Positions 8,698-16,578 of a stretch of 64,000 nt of DNA are shown here, piece after piece. Within the stretch, counting starts at the first letter, position 1. Each line of letters starts with the position of its first letter. The translations under genes were made by a program, and so were the position numbers. The DNA lies in NCBI GenBank assembly GCA_035689185.1, contig DASSLY010000051.1:1-64000 (forward strand), given 5' to 3'. This DNA is from DASSLY01 sp035689185. GTDB lineage: Bacteria; Actinomycetota; Actinomycetes; Actinomycetales; Dermatophilaceae. The notes beneath the pieces were generated by a model that was not told the DNA's origin, ran no database searches, and worked only from the letters and a program-made list of their open reading frames with translations.

Positions 8698-9612
8698 TCA
8701 GCCCTGGTCGACCACCCAGCGGACCGCCGTCTGCAGGTCCGGGTGCTCCCATGCGAACCCGCTGCCGGTCAGCACGGTGGGACTGATGTTCTTGCTGCCG
8801 AGCACCGCCGACGCGAACTCGCCGAGGTAGAGCCGTAACGCCGCCGCCGGGGCGGGAAGCACGGCCGGGCGGTGCAACGCGGCCCCGAGCGCCTTGGCCA
8901 GGTCGCGCTGCCGGGCGGGCGCCGGGCTGACCAGGTTCACCGGTCCGGCCACCCCGGAGTGGTCCACCAGGTGCGCGTAGGCGCGGACAGTGTCCTGCAA
9001 GGTGATCCAGGACCACCACTGGCGGCCGCTGCCGAGCGGACCGCCCAGGCCGAGCCTGGCCAGCGGCAGCATCCGGGCGAGCGACCCGCCGCCGGGTCCG
9101 AGCACCAGCCCGGTCCGGGCGTGGGCCACCCGCAGGCCGGCCGCCCTGGCCGGGCCCGCCGCCGCCTCCCAGGCTCGGACCACGTCGGCGAGGAAGCCCT
9201 CGCCCGGTTCGCTCTGCTCGGTGAGCGGCTCCTCGCCCCGGTCGGCGCCGTAGACGTCGATGCCGGAGGCGACGACCAGCGCGGCCCGGGGGTCGCCGAG
9301 CTGCGCCAACGCGGAGGCCACGGTGGTCGTCCCGTCGACCCGGGAGGCGAAGATCTGCTGCTTGTACGACGGCGTCCACCGGTGGTCGGCCACCCCTGCC
9401 CCGGCCAGGTGCACCAGCGCGTCGACGCCGGCCAGGTCGGCGGGGTCCAGCGTCCCCGCGGCAGGGTCCCAGCTGACCTCCCGTGGGTTGCGCTGAGATC
9501 CAGCCGGCCGGCGGACCAGGTGCAGCACCTCGTCGCCGCGGCCGCGCAGGTGGGTCGAGAGGGCGCTGCCGATGAACCCGGACGCGCCGGTGATGGCGAC
9601 CCGCTTCGGCAT
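8698..9612 (-). CDS. TIGR01777-family NAD(P)-dependent epimerase-like protein
   Basis: This 304-residue extended short-chain dehydrogenase belongs to the group typified by TIGR01777 (SDR39U1). The N-terminal loop ITGASGFIGSAL binds the nucleotide. LVHLAGAGVADHRW and the later SWITLQD are family signatures, and the C-terminal half carries the domain that defines this subfamily. The biochemical role is not established. It lies 5 bp downstream of sucB on the same strand. The same pairing occurs in M. tuberculosis (Rv2215-Rv2216), which hints at a link with 2-oxoacid dehydrogenase or lipoate metabolism. Confidence 0.9.
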   Translation of the reverse strand: MPKRVAITGASGFIGSALSTHLRGRGDEVLHLVRRPAGSQRNPREVSWDPAAGTLDPADLAGVDALVHLAGAGVADHRWTPSYKQQIFASRVDGTTTVASALAQLGDPRAALVVASGIDVYGADRGEEPLTEQSEPGEGFLADVVRAWEAAAGPARAAGLRVAHARTGLVLGPGGGSLARMLPLARLGLGGPLGSGRQWWSWITLQDTVRAYAHLVDHSGVAGPVNLVSPAPARQRDLAKALGAALHRPAVLPAPAAALRLYLGEFASAVLGSKNISPTVLTGSGFAWEHPDLQTAVRWVVDQG

Positions 9613-9617
9613 TCGCT

Positions 9618-11462
9618 CTACAGGCCCAGCTGGGCCTCGAACGCGCCCTCCTCCAGCCGCTTCTTCATCGCGCTTAGGAACCGCGCGGCGTCGGCGCCGT
9701 CCACGATGCGGTGGTCGTAGGACAGGGCCAGGTAGACCATCGACCGGATCGCGATCACCTCGGCGCCGTCGGCGTCCTTGGCCACGACCGGCCGTTTCAC
9801 CACAGCCCCGGTGCCCAGGATCGCCACCTGCGGCTGGTTGATGATCGGGGTGTCGAACAGCGCGCCGCGGCTGCCGGTGTTGGTCAGGGTGAACGTCCCG
9901 CCGCCCAGCTCGTCCGGGCTCACCTTGTTGGACCGGGTCCGCGCGGCCAGGTCGGCGATCTTGCGGGACAGCCCGGCGATGTTGAGGTCTCCAGCGTCCC
10001 TGATCACCGGGACCAGCAGGCCGCGGTCGGTGTCGACGGCGATACCCAGGTGCTCGCCGCCGTGGTAGACGATCTCGTCGCCGTTGATGCTGGCGTTGAC
10101 CATCGGGAAGGTCTTTAACGCCTCGACGGCCGCCAGGGCGAAGAACGGCAGGAACGACAGCCCGACACCCTCACGGGCCTTGAAGTCGTCCTTGGCCCGG
10201 TCACGCAGCCGGGCGATCTTGGTGATGTCCACCTCGACCACGCTGGTCAGCTGGGCCGAGACCTGCAGGGACTCCACCATCCGCTGCGCGATGACCTTGC
10301 GCAGCCGCGACATCTTCTCGGTCGTGCCGCGCTTGGGGGAGACCTCCGGTGCCGCCGGCTTGGCCGCGGCGGGAGCGGCTCCGGCCGGAGCCGGCTGGGC
10401 CGGCTGGGCCGGCTGGGCCGGCTGGGGCTTGGCTGCCTGCTTGGCGGCCTCCGCTGCGTCCAGCACGTCCTGCTTGCGGATTCGCCCGCCGACCCCGGTC
10501 CCGGTCAGGTTGGCCAGGTCGACGTTGTGGTCCGCGGCCAGCTTGCGCACCAACGGCGTCACGTATGACGCCGCGTCGCCGGCGGAGCTCCCTGCTCCGG
10601 AGGGCCGGGACGGCGCAGGGGCGGGCGGGGTGTCCTCGGCCTGCCCGCGTGGAGCTGGCGCCGCCGGCGCGCCCGGCGCCGACGCCTGTGGCTGCTGGGG
10701 GGCGGGCGGCGCCGGTGCCGTCGGAGCCGGGGCCTCGGCCGCTTGGGGCGCGGCCGCCTGGGGCGCCGCCTGGGGCTCGGCCTGGGGGGCCGATGCGGCC
10801 CCACCGCCGCTGACCTCACCGCCGACGATGGCCAGCTCCGCGCCGACCGGGACGGTCTCGTCCTCGGCGACCAGGATCTTGGTGACCACGCCTGCCGCGG
10901 GGGAGGGGATCTCGGTGTCCACCTTGTCGGTGGATACCTCCAGCAGCGGCTCGTCGACCTCGACGCTGTCGCCCTCCGCCTTCAGCCACCGGGTGACGGT
11001 GCCCTCGGCGACGGACTCGCCCAGCGCCGGCATGGTGACCGTGGTGCCACCCGTGACGCCACCGCCACCACCGGCGCCGGGAGCACCGGTGGGCTCAGAA
11101 GAGGGCGCAGGGGCCGCCTCCGCTGCGGCCGGGGCCGCCGGTTCAGGTGCGGCCGCCTGCTGAGCGGCCGGGGCGGCCGAGGGCTCAGCGGCCGGGGCGG
11201 CCGAGGGCGTGGCGGCGGCTGCGGCGCCGTCGCCGATGACGGCCAGGTCGGCGCCGACCGGGACGGTCTCGTCCTCGCCGACGAGGATCTCCTGCAGCGT
11301 GCCTGCGACCGGGGAGGGGATCTCGGTGTCCACCTTGTCGGTGGAGACCTCCAGCAGCGGCTCGTCGACCTCGACCGTTTCGCCGACGCTCTTCAGCCAG
11401 CGGGTGACGGTGCCTTCGGTGACCGACTCCCCGAGGGCCGGCATGGTCACGCGTTCGGACAT
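9618..11462 (-). CDS. sucB: Dihydrolipoyllysine acyltransferase, E2 of 2-oxoglutarate/pyruvate dehydrogenase
   Basis: This 614-residue E2 core enzyme transfers the acyl group from lipoate to CoA. It has two lipoyl domains (about 3-78 and 141-215) with lipoylated lysines in STDKVDTE (Lys43 and its counterpart near 180), separated by Ala/Pro-rich flexible linkers. A peripheral subunit-binding domain lies near 300-345 (VTPLVRKLAADHNVDL). The C-terminal catalytic domain ends in SYDHRIVDGADAARFL with the active-site His and Asp. Actinobacterial E2 proteins of this type often serve both pyruvate and 2-oxoglutarate complexes, so sucB and dlaT are both used as names. It follows lpd by 43 bp on the same strand and lies near lipB, which modifies it. 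Confidence 0.95.
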   Translation of the reverse strand: MSERVTMPALGESVTEGTVTRWLKSVGETVEVDEPLLEVSTDKVDTEIPSPVAGTLQEILVGEDETVPVGADLAVIGDGAAAAATPSAAPAAEPSAAPAAQQAAAPEPAAPAAAEAAPAPSSEPTGAPGAGGGGGVTGGTTVTMPALGESVAEGTVTRWLKAEGDSVEVDEPLLEVSTDKVDTEIPSPAAGVVTKILVAEDETVPVGAELAIVGGEVSGGGAASAPQAEPQAAPQAAAPQAAEAPAPTAPAPPAPQQPQASAPGAPAAPAPRGQAEDTPPAPAPSRPSGAGSSAGDAASYVTPLVRKLAADHNVDLANLTGTGVGGRIRKQDVLDAAEAAKQAAKPQPAQPAQPAQPAPAGAAPAAAKPAAPEVSPKRGTTEKMSRLRKVIAQRMVESLQVSAQLTSVVEVDITKIARLRDRAKDDFKAREGVGLSFLPFFALAAVEALKTFPMVNASINGDEIVYHGGEHLGIAVDTDRGLLVPVIRDAGDLNIAGLSRKIADLAARTRSNKVSPDELGGGTFTLTNTGSRGALFDTPIINQPQVAILGTGAVVKRPVVAKDADGAEVIAIRSMVYLALSYDHRIVDGADAARFLSAMKKRLEEGAFEAQLGL

Positions 11463-11505
11463 GGGTTGAGGTCTCCTCGTCAGATCCAGGTCGGAAGGGT
11501 TGGGG

Positions 11506-12882
11506 TCAGGCGTGGGCGTGCAGCGGCTTGCCGGCCAGGGCCAGGTGAGCCTCGCCGAGCGCCTCGTTCTGCGTGGGGTGCGCGTGGATGAGTGACGCCA
11601 CGTCGGACGGCAGCGCCTCCCAGTTGAAGATCAGCTGCGCCTCGCCCACCTGCTCGCCCATCCGGGCGCCGATCATGTGCACCCCCACGACGGGACCGTC
11701 CTTCTGCCGCACCAGCTTGATGAACCCCGTGGTACCCAGGATCTGCGACTTGCCGTTGCCGCCCAGGTTGTAGTCGTAGCTCTCCACCTCGCCGAACTTC
11801 TCGCGCGCCTGTGCCTCGGTGTAGCCGATGGAGGCGATCTCCGGCTCGCAGTAGGTCACCCTAGGGATGCCCATCTCGTCGATCGGCATCGGGTTGAGCC
11901 CGGCGATGTCCTCGGCGACGAAGATGCCCTGAGCGAAGCCGCGGTGCGCCAGCTGCAGGCCCGGCACGATGTCGCCCACCGCGCGGATGCCCGGCACGTT
12001 GGTTCGGCACCGCTCGTCGGCGAGGACGAAGCCGCGGTCCATGGCGACGCCGGCCTCCTCGTAGCCGAGCCCGGTTGCCACCGGGCCCCGCCCGACCGCG
12101 ACCAGGAGCAGGTCCGCCTCGATCGTCTCCCCGCTCTCCAGCGAGATCTTGACGACGTCGCCCTCCTGGGTCGCTCCGCCGAACCGCACACCGGTCTTGA
12201 AGGCGATCTTGCGCTTGCGGAACGACCGCTCCAGCTGCTTGGAGATCGCCTCGTCCTCCAGCGCCACCAGCCGCGGCAGTGCCTCGATGACGGTGACCTC
12301 GGAGCCGAAGGACTTGAACACCGAGGCGAACTCGACACCGATGACCCCGCCGCCGAGCACGACCACCCGCGGCGGCACGTAGTCCAGAGTCAGCGCCTGC
12401 TCGCTGGTCATGATTCGCCCGCCGATGTCCAGGCCCGGCAGCGTCTTGGCGTAGGAGCCGGTCGCCAGCACGACGTTCTTGCCGGTCAACCGGCGGCCGC
12501 CGACCTCCACCGTGTCCTTGCCGACCAGCCGTCCCTGCCCCTCGACATACTCGATGGACTTGGACTTCACCAGGCCCTGCAGCCCCTTGTACAGCCGCCC
12601 GATCACCCCGTCCTTGTAGGCGTTGACCCCGGACATGTCGACGGACTCGAAGGTCGTCTTCACGCCGAACTGGTACCCCTCGCGGGCGCTGTCGGCGACC
12701 TCGGCCGCGTGCAGCAGGGCCTTGGTGGGGATGCACCCGACGTGCAGGCAGGTGCCACCCAGCTTGCCCTTCTCGACCAGGGCCACGGACAGGCCCAGCT
12801 CCGCAGCGCGGAGCGCACACGCGTAGCCGCCGGACCCCCCGCCCAGAACGACGATGTCGAACGTGCTGTCGTTAGCCGCCAT
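11506..12882 (-). CDS. lpdA: Dihydrolipoyl dehydrogenase (E3)
   Basis: This 458-residue FAD enzyme reoxidises dihydrolipoamide for the 2-oxoacid dehydrogenases and the glycine cleavage system. The FAD loop VVLGGGSGGYACALR is at residues 11-25 and the redox disulfide is Cys45/Cys50 in GGTCLHVGCIPTK. A second Rossmann motif VVVLGGGVIGVEFAS binds NAD. The C-terminal HAHPTQNEALGEAHL carries the His-Glu pair that completes the partner subunit's active site. The start is the ATG at 12882; an in-frame extension to 12984 is Arg-rich and lacks family similarity. It is first in the lpd-sucB-epimerase operon. Confidence 0.95.
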   Translation of the reverse strand: MAANDSTFDIVVLGGGSGGYACALRAAELGLSVALVEKGKLGGTCLHVGCIPTKALLHAAEVADSAREGYQFGVKTTFESVDMSGVNAYKDGVIGRLYKGLQGLVKSKSIEYVEGQGRLVGKDTVEVGGRRLTGKNVVLATGSYAKTLPGLDIGGRIMTSEQALTLDYVPPRVVVLGGGVIGVEFASVFKSFGSEVTVIEALPRLVALEDEAISKQLERSFRKRKIAFKTGVRFGGATQEGDVVKISLESGETIEADLLLVAVGRGPVATGLGYEEAGVAMDRGFVLADERCRTNVPGIRAVGDIVPGLQLAHRGFAQGIFVAEDIAGLNPMPIDEMGIPRVTYCEPEIASIGYTEAQAREKFGEVESYDYNLGGNGKSQILGTTGFIKLVRQKDGPVVGVHMIGARMGEQVGEAQLIFNWEALPSDVASLIHAHPTQNEALGEAHLALAGKPLHAHA

Positions 12883-13090
12883 CGAGGACCGCTCCCTTGC
12901 GTAGGCCGTCACCGGTTCCACCGCACGCCGGGCGTGCGCGTTCGCTCTGCATCTTGTCATTGATCGCCGTCCGCGTCGCAGCAAGTCGCGGCGAGCAGCG
13001 CTCCTGACGGCCCCGGGGGAGTGCCGGCGGCAGTCACCCGGTGACGGGCGCGTCCAGCCGGGTCTCAGCCGGGGCCACTACCATCGCGGT

Positions 13091-13426
13091 ATGGCGTGGT
13101 GGAACCGGCGCAAGGGCGCCGACGGCCCGCGCGGACCCAAGGACGGGCCGTCCATGGTCATCGACAAGGACGCGGTGAAGGCCCACCTGCAAGGGTTCGC
13201 GGCCAGCCGGCGCGGGGTGGAGGCCTACGTCGAGCCGCCGACCAACGTCACCGCCACCACCGTGGTCCTCATCGCCGGCGACGGCGAGTGGACCCGGCGG
13301 GCCGTGCCCTCCCGGAACGCGGCGTTCGAGTTCGCCCGGGCGCTGGCGATCCCGGTGTACGACGTGAACCAGACCGGCTACCCCTCGCGGATGCGGGAGT
13401 GGAACTCACGCCAGCGTGAGCGGTGA
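13091..13426 (+). CDS. Small conserved actinobacterial protein of unknown function
   Basis: This 111-residue protein starts MAWWNRRK, with a basic Gly/Pro-rich front of about 20 residues, then a compact alpha/beta region (VTATTVVLIAGDGEWTRRAV) and a C-terminal basic tail. The pattern looks like a genuine small cytosolic protein, because third codon positions are G+C-rich throughout and the reading frame fills the gap between promoters. An internal ATG at 13154 could also serve as the start. It diverges from lpd across a 208-bp gap and is followed by the DUF5302 gene. I do not recognise a function. Confidence 0.7.
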   Translation: MAWWNRRKGADGPRGPKDGPSMVIDKDAVKAHLQGFAASRRGVEAYVEPPTNVTATTVVLIAGDGEWTRRAVPSRNAAFEFARALAIPVYDVNQTGYPSRMREWNSRQRER

Positions 13427-13497
13427 CCGGTCGCGCGGGTCCGGCAGGTCATGCTTGGGTCGTGCTCGGAATGGTCACCCAGAACAGGGAGGTTGCG

Positions 13498-13686
13498 ATG
13501 CCACAAGACGACGGCGAGCCCACCGGTCCTAGCGAGGACGTGAAGGCCAAGTTCCGGGAGGCGTTGCGGCGCAAGCAGGCGCACGCGGGCGGGGACGTCA
13601 GCGACCACGGCGACCACGCCAAGATCCACGACGCGCACGGTCCGGCGAAGCGGCAGCAGATGTTCCGCCGCAAGAGCGGTGGCTAG
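13498..13686 (+). CDS. DUF5302-type small protein
   Basis: This 62-residue acidic-to-basic protein matches the pattern of the actinobacterial DUF5302 family: an N-terminal EDVKAKFREALRRKQA helix, a His/Asp-rich middle, and a C-terminal KRQQMFRRKSGG. The ATG at 13498 is preceded by GGGAGG, which fixes the start against a longer upstream frame. Function is unknown. Its stop lies 3 bp from the convergent pepA stop. Confidence 0.75.
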   Translation: MPQDDGEPTGPSEDVKAKFREALRRKQAHAGGDVSDHGDHAKIHDAHGPAKRQQMFRRKSGG

Positions 13687-13689
13687 CGG

Positions 13690-15213
13690 TCAGCGGAAAG
13701 ACTCGGCCAGCGCGACCAGGGTCCGCACCCCGTAGCCCGTGCCGCCCTTGGGGGTGAACCCGTAGGGCGCCTTGGTGTTGAAGGCCGGCCCGGCGATGTC
13801 CAGGTGGGCCCACGGGATCTGCCCGCGGGCGCCGTCGCGGTCGGGCACGAACTCCTGCAGGAACCGGGCTGCGATCTGCATGCCCCCCTCGCGCTCGCCG
13901 TGGTGCTTGAGGTCGGCGACCGCGGAGTCGAGCAGGCTGCGAGCCTCCTCCAGCATCGGCACTCGTAGGTGCGCCTCGTCCACCGAGGCGGCGGCGTCGC
14001 TCAGCCGCTGCTCGAGCGCCTCGTCGTTGCCCATGAGCCCGGCCACCCGGAAGCCCAGCGCCACCACCGCCATCCCGGTCAGGGTGGCGATGTCGACGAT
14101 CGCGTCCGGCTGTTCCTCCCCGGCCAGCTCGAGGCCGTCGAGCAGCACCAGCCGACCCTCGGCGTCGGGGTTGATGATCTCCACGGTCCGCCCGCCGCGG
14201 GAGGTGATGACGTCCCCCGGGCGCATCGCGCCGCCCCCGAGCATGTTCTCGGCCAGGCACAGGTAGCCGGTGACCCGCACCGGCAGCTCCATCTCGGCGA
14301 TGGCGAATACGGACGCGGCGACCGCGGCGGCCCCCGCCATGTCCGACTTCATCGTCACCATGCTCGCCCCCGGCTTGATCCACAGGCCGCCGCTGTCGAA
14401 GGTGATACCCTTGCCGACCAGGGCGAGGTGCCGTTGCGCGCGCCGCGGCGTGTACCGCATCGTGACGATCCGCGGCGGCCGTGCCGAGCCTTGGCCGACA
14501 CACAGTGTTCCGGCGCACCGGGCTCTGCTCAGCGCCTGCTCGTCCATCACGTCGACCTTGACCGCGTCGCCGCCGGCGTGGTCCTGCACGGCCTGGGCGA
14601 AGCTTTCCGGGTACAGCTGGTTCGGCGCCGTGTTCACCAGGTCTCGGGCGAGCAACTGGGCCGCGACCAGCGCCTCGGCCCGGCGAAGCGGGGGGCGCAG
14701 TGCCTTGGCCTGCGCCTTGTCGACGCACAGCACCACCCGTTGGGGCGTTGCCTTGTCCGGCGGGGTGCTGCGGTGGCGGGTGAAGGTGTACGCGCCGAGA
14801 AGGGCGCCCTCGGCAACTGCGCTGACCCTGGCTGGGTCCAGCCCGCCGACCGCGAAGGCCACCGAGTCGGTCCCGGCCAGGTTGCGGGCGGCAGCCCCGG
14901 CGGCGCGCCGAAGCTGCTCAGGGGTCACCGCCGAGGGGTATGCCGCGTCACTGACCCGGCCGAGCCCGGTGAGCACGACCAGGGAGGCAGCCACGCCGGG
15001 GACGCCGGGAAGCCGCACCACCTCCTCGGCCGACCCCTTGAGCTGCAGCGTGTCCATCGCGGCGCGCAGGTGGGCTTGGCTGTCGTCGGGGAGACCGTGT
15101 CCCGGCGCGAGTCGCGCGCCGGTGGGTGTGGCGGGGGCTGGCAACGTGGCGAGCGCCAAAGCATCCACATCGGCCGCCGCCGGGCGGTCGTGGGTCACGG
15201 TCACGGTCGCCAC
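13690..15213 (-). CDS. pepA: Leucyl aminopeptidase (M17)
   Basis: This 507-residue cytosolic zinc/manganese aminopeptidase removes N-terminal residues from peptides. The M17 catalytic domain fills the second half: GKGITFDSGGLWIKPG holds a metal-binding Lys/Asp, SMVTMKSDMAGAAAV holds the catalytic Lys, and the family signature NPDAEGRLVLLD is near residue 350. The first 170 residues form the variable macro-like domain. The GTG at 15213 has a GAGGAGG site about seven bases upstream. The pepA-gcvT pairing across a divergent gap matches the order in M. tuberculosis (pepB, gcvT). Confidence 0.93.
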   Translation of the reverse strand: MATVTVTHDRPAAADVDALALATLPAPATPTGARLAPGHGLPDDSQAHLRAAMDTLQLKGSAEEVVRLPGVPGVAASLVVLTGLGRVSDAAYPSAVTPEQLRRAAGAAARNLAGTDSVAFAVGGLDPARVSAVAEGALLGAYTFTRHRSTPPDKATPQRVVLCVDKAQAKALRPPLRRAEALVAAQLLARDLVNTAPNQLYPESFAQAVQDHAGGDAVKVDVMDEQALSRARCAGTLCVGQGSARPPRIVTMRYTPRRAQRHLALVGKGITFDSGGLWIKPGASMVTMKSDMAGAAAVAASVFAIAEMELPVRVTGYLCLAENMLGGGAMRPGDVITSRGGRTVEIINPDAEGRLVLLDGLELAGEEQPDAIVDIATLTGMAVVALGFRVAGLMGNDEALEQRLSDAAASVDEAHLRVPMLEEARSLLDSAVADLKHHGEREGGMQIAARFLQEFVPDRDGARGQIPWAHLDIAGPAFNTKAPYGFTPKGGTGYGVRTLVALAESFR

Positions 15214-15393
15214 GCGGCGGCCTCCTCGAGCTGGTGGCAGGTGGGCGCCGTGACGGCGCATGCGCCGCCACGGCTCCGCCGAGAATAGTCCGAGCAGCGC
15301 CGGCCGAAGGTGGTGCCGCGGCGGCGGATGCGCCGATCGGCTCTGGCCGCTGATGCTCCCAGCGGGGCCAGCCGGCCGCGTTACCGTGCTGCC

Positions 15394-16524
15394 ATGAGCC
15401 AGGAACCGCAGAGCCCGGCAACCGGGGTGCCTCGCACCTCGCCGCTGCACGACCGCCACCGTGCCCTCGGGGCGAAGCTGGCCGACTTCGGCGGCTGGCA
15501 GATGCCGATCGAGTATCCCGGCGGCGGCGTGGTCCGGGAGCACACCGCGGTCCGCGAGCGGGTCGGCCTGTTCGACGTGAGCCACCTGGGCAAGGTGACC
15601 GTGGCCGGCGAGGGCGCCGCGGACTTCGTGAACCGCTGCCTCACCAACGACCTCCGCCGGATCAAGCCTGGGAAGGCCCAGTACACCTTGTGCTGCAACC
15701 AGGCCGGCGGCGTCGTCGACGACCTGATCGCCTACCTGCACTCGCCGCAGGAGGTGTTCCTCGTCCCCAACGCCGCGAACGCGGCCACCGTGGCCGGCCT
15801 GCTCAGGGCCGCCGCCCCCCCCGGGGTCTCCGTCACCGACCGGCACCAGGACTACGGCGTCATCGCGGTCCAGGGCAGCCACAGCGACAGCGTGCTCGAG
15901 GCGGTCGGCCTGCCGGCCGGCCACGAGTACATGTCTTTCGTCGTGGCCGACTGGCAGGGCGGTCCGGTGGTGGTGTGCCGGACCGGTTACACCGGCGAGC
16001 GGGGATACGAGCTGGTGCCGGCATGGGAGGCCGCGCCGGCACTGTGGGATGCCCTGCTGCCGGTGGCGTTGCGGCTGGACGGGCTGCCGTGCGGTCTCGG
16101 CGCGCGGGACACGCTGCGCACGGAGATGGGCTACCCGCTGCACGGCAACGACTTGTCCCCGGCCATCACGCCGGTGCAGGCCCGGGCCGGGTGGGCGGTG
16201 GGTTGGAGCAAGGACGCCTTCTGGGGCCGAGAGGCCCTGGTGGCGGAGAAGGCGGCCGGCCCGGCCCACCTGTCGTGGGGGCTGAAGGCGACCGGGCGCG
16301 GCATACCCAGGGCGCACTGCCAGGTGCGCGCCGGCGACGGGACCGCGCTCGGCGAGGTGACGTCGGGCACCTACTCCCCGACGCTGCGGCAGGGCATCGC
16401 GCTCGCGCTGCTGGCAGCCGAGGTGGCAGCCGGTGACCGGGTGGTCGTCGACGTCCGCGGCCGGGACGTCCCCGCCGAGGTCGTCAAGCCCCCGTTCGTG
16501 CAAGTCCAGACGCGCGGGACCTAG
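15394..16524 (+). CDS. gcvT: Aminomethyltransferase (glycine cleavage T protein)
   Basis: This 376-residue enzyme passes the one-carbon unit from aminomethyl-lipoyl-GcvH to tetrahydrofolate. Diagnostic stretches are DFGGWQMPIEYPGGGVVREH near the N terminus, LFDVSHLGKV, TGYTGERGYEL and CGLGARDTLRTEMGYPLHG. The C-terminal barrel is complete and ends EVVKPPFV. The start is the ATG at 15394, since the upstream in-frame codons are Arg-rich and untypical. gcvP and gcvH are not in the window. A strong hairpin follows immediately. Confidence 0.94.
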   Translation: MSQEPQSPATGVPRTSPLHDRHRALGAKLADFGGWQMPIEYPGGGVVREHTAVRERVGLFDVSHLGKVTVAGEGAADFVNRCLTNDLRRIKPGKAQYTLCCNQAGGVVDDLIAYLHSPQEVFLVPNAANAATVAGLLRAAAPPGVSVTDRHQDYGVIAVQGSHSDSVLEAVGLPAGHEYMSFVVADWQGGPVVVCRTGYTGERGYELVPAWEAAPALWDALLPVALRLDGLPCGLGARDTLRTEMGYPLHGNDLSPAITPVQARAGWAVGWSKDAFWGREALVAEKAAGPAHLSWGLKATGRGIPRAHCQVRAGDGTALGEVTSGTYSPTLRQGIALALLAAEVAAGDRVVVDVRGRDVPAEVVKPPFVQVQTRGT

Positions 16525-16536
16525 CCGGACGCCGAC

Positions 16537-16568
16537 CGGGGCCGGACCGAGGCATCGGTCCGGCCCCG
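16537..16568. terminator. Strong hairpin between gcvT and the multicopper oxidase gene
   Basis: A perfect 14-bp G+C-rich stem (arms 16537-16550 and 16555-16568) with a GGCA loop lies in the 54 bp between the convergent gcvT and multicopper oxidase stops. It can act in both directions. No T-run follows. Confidence 0.8.
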
Positions 16569-16578
16569 TCGGTGAGGC

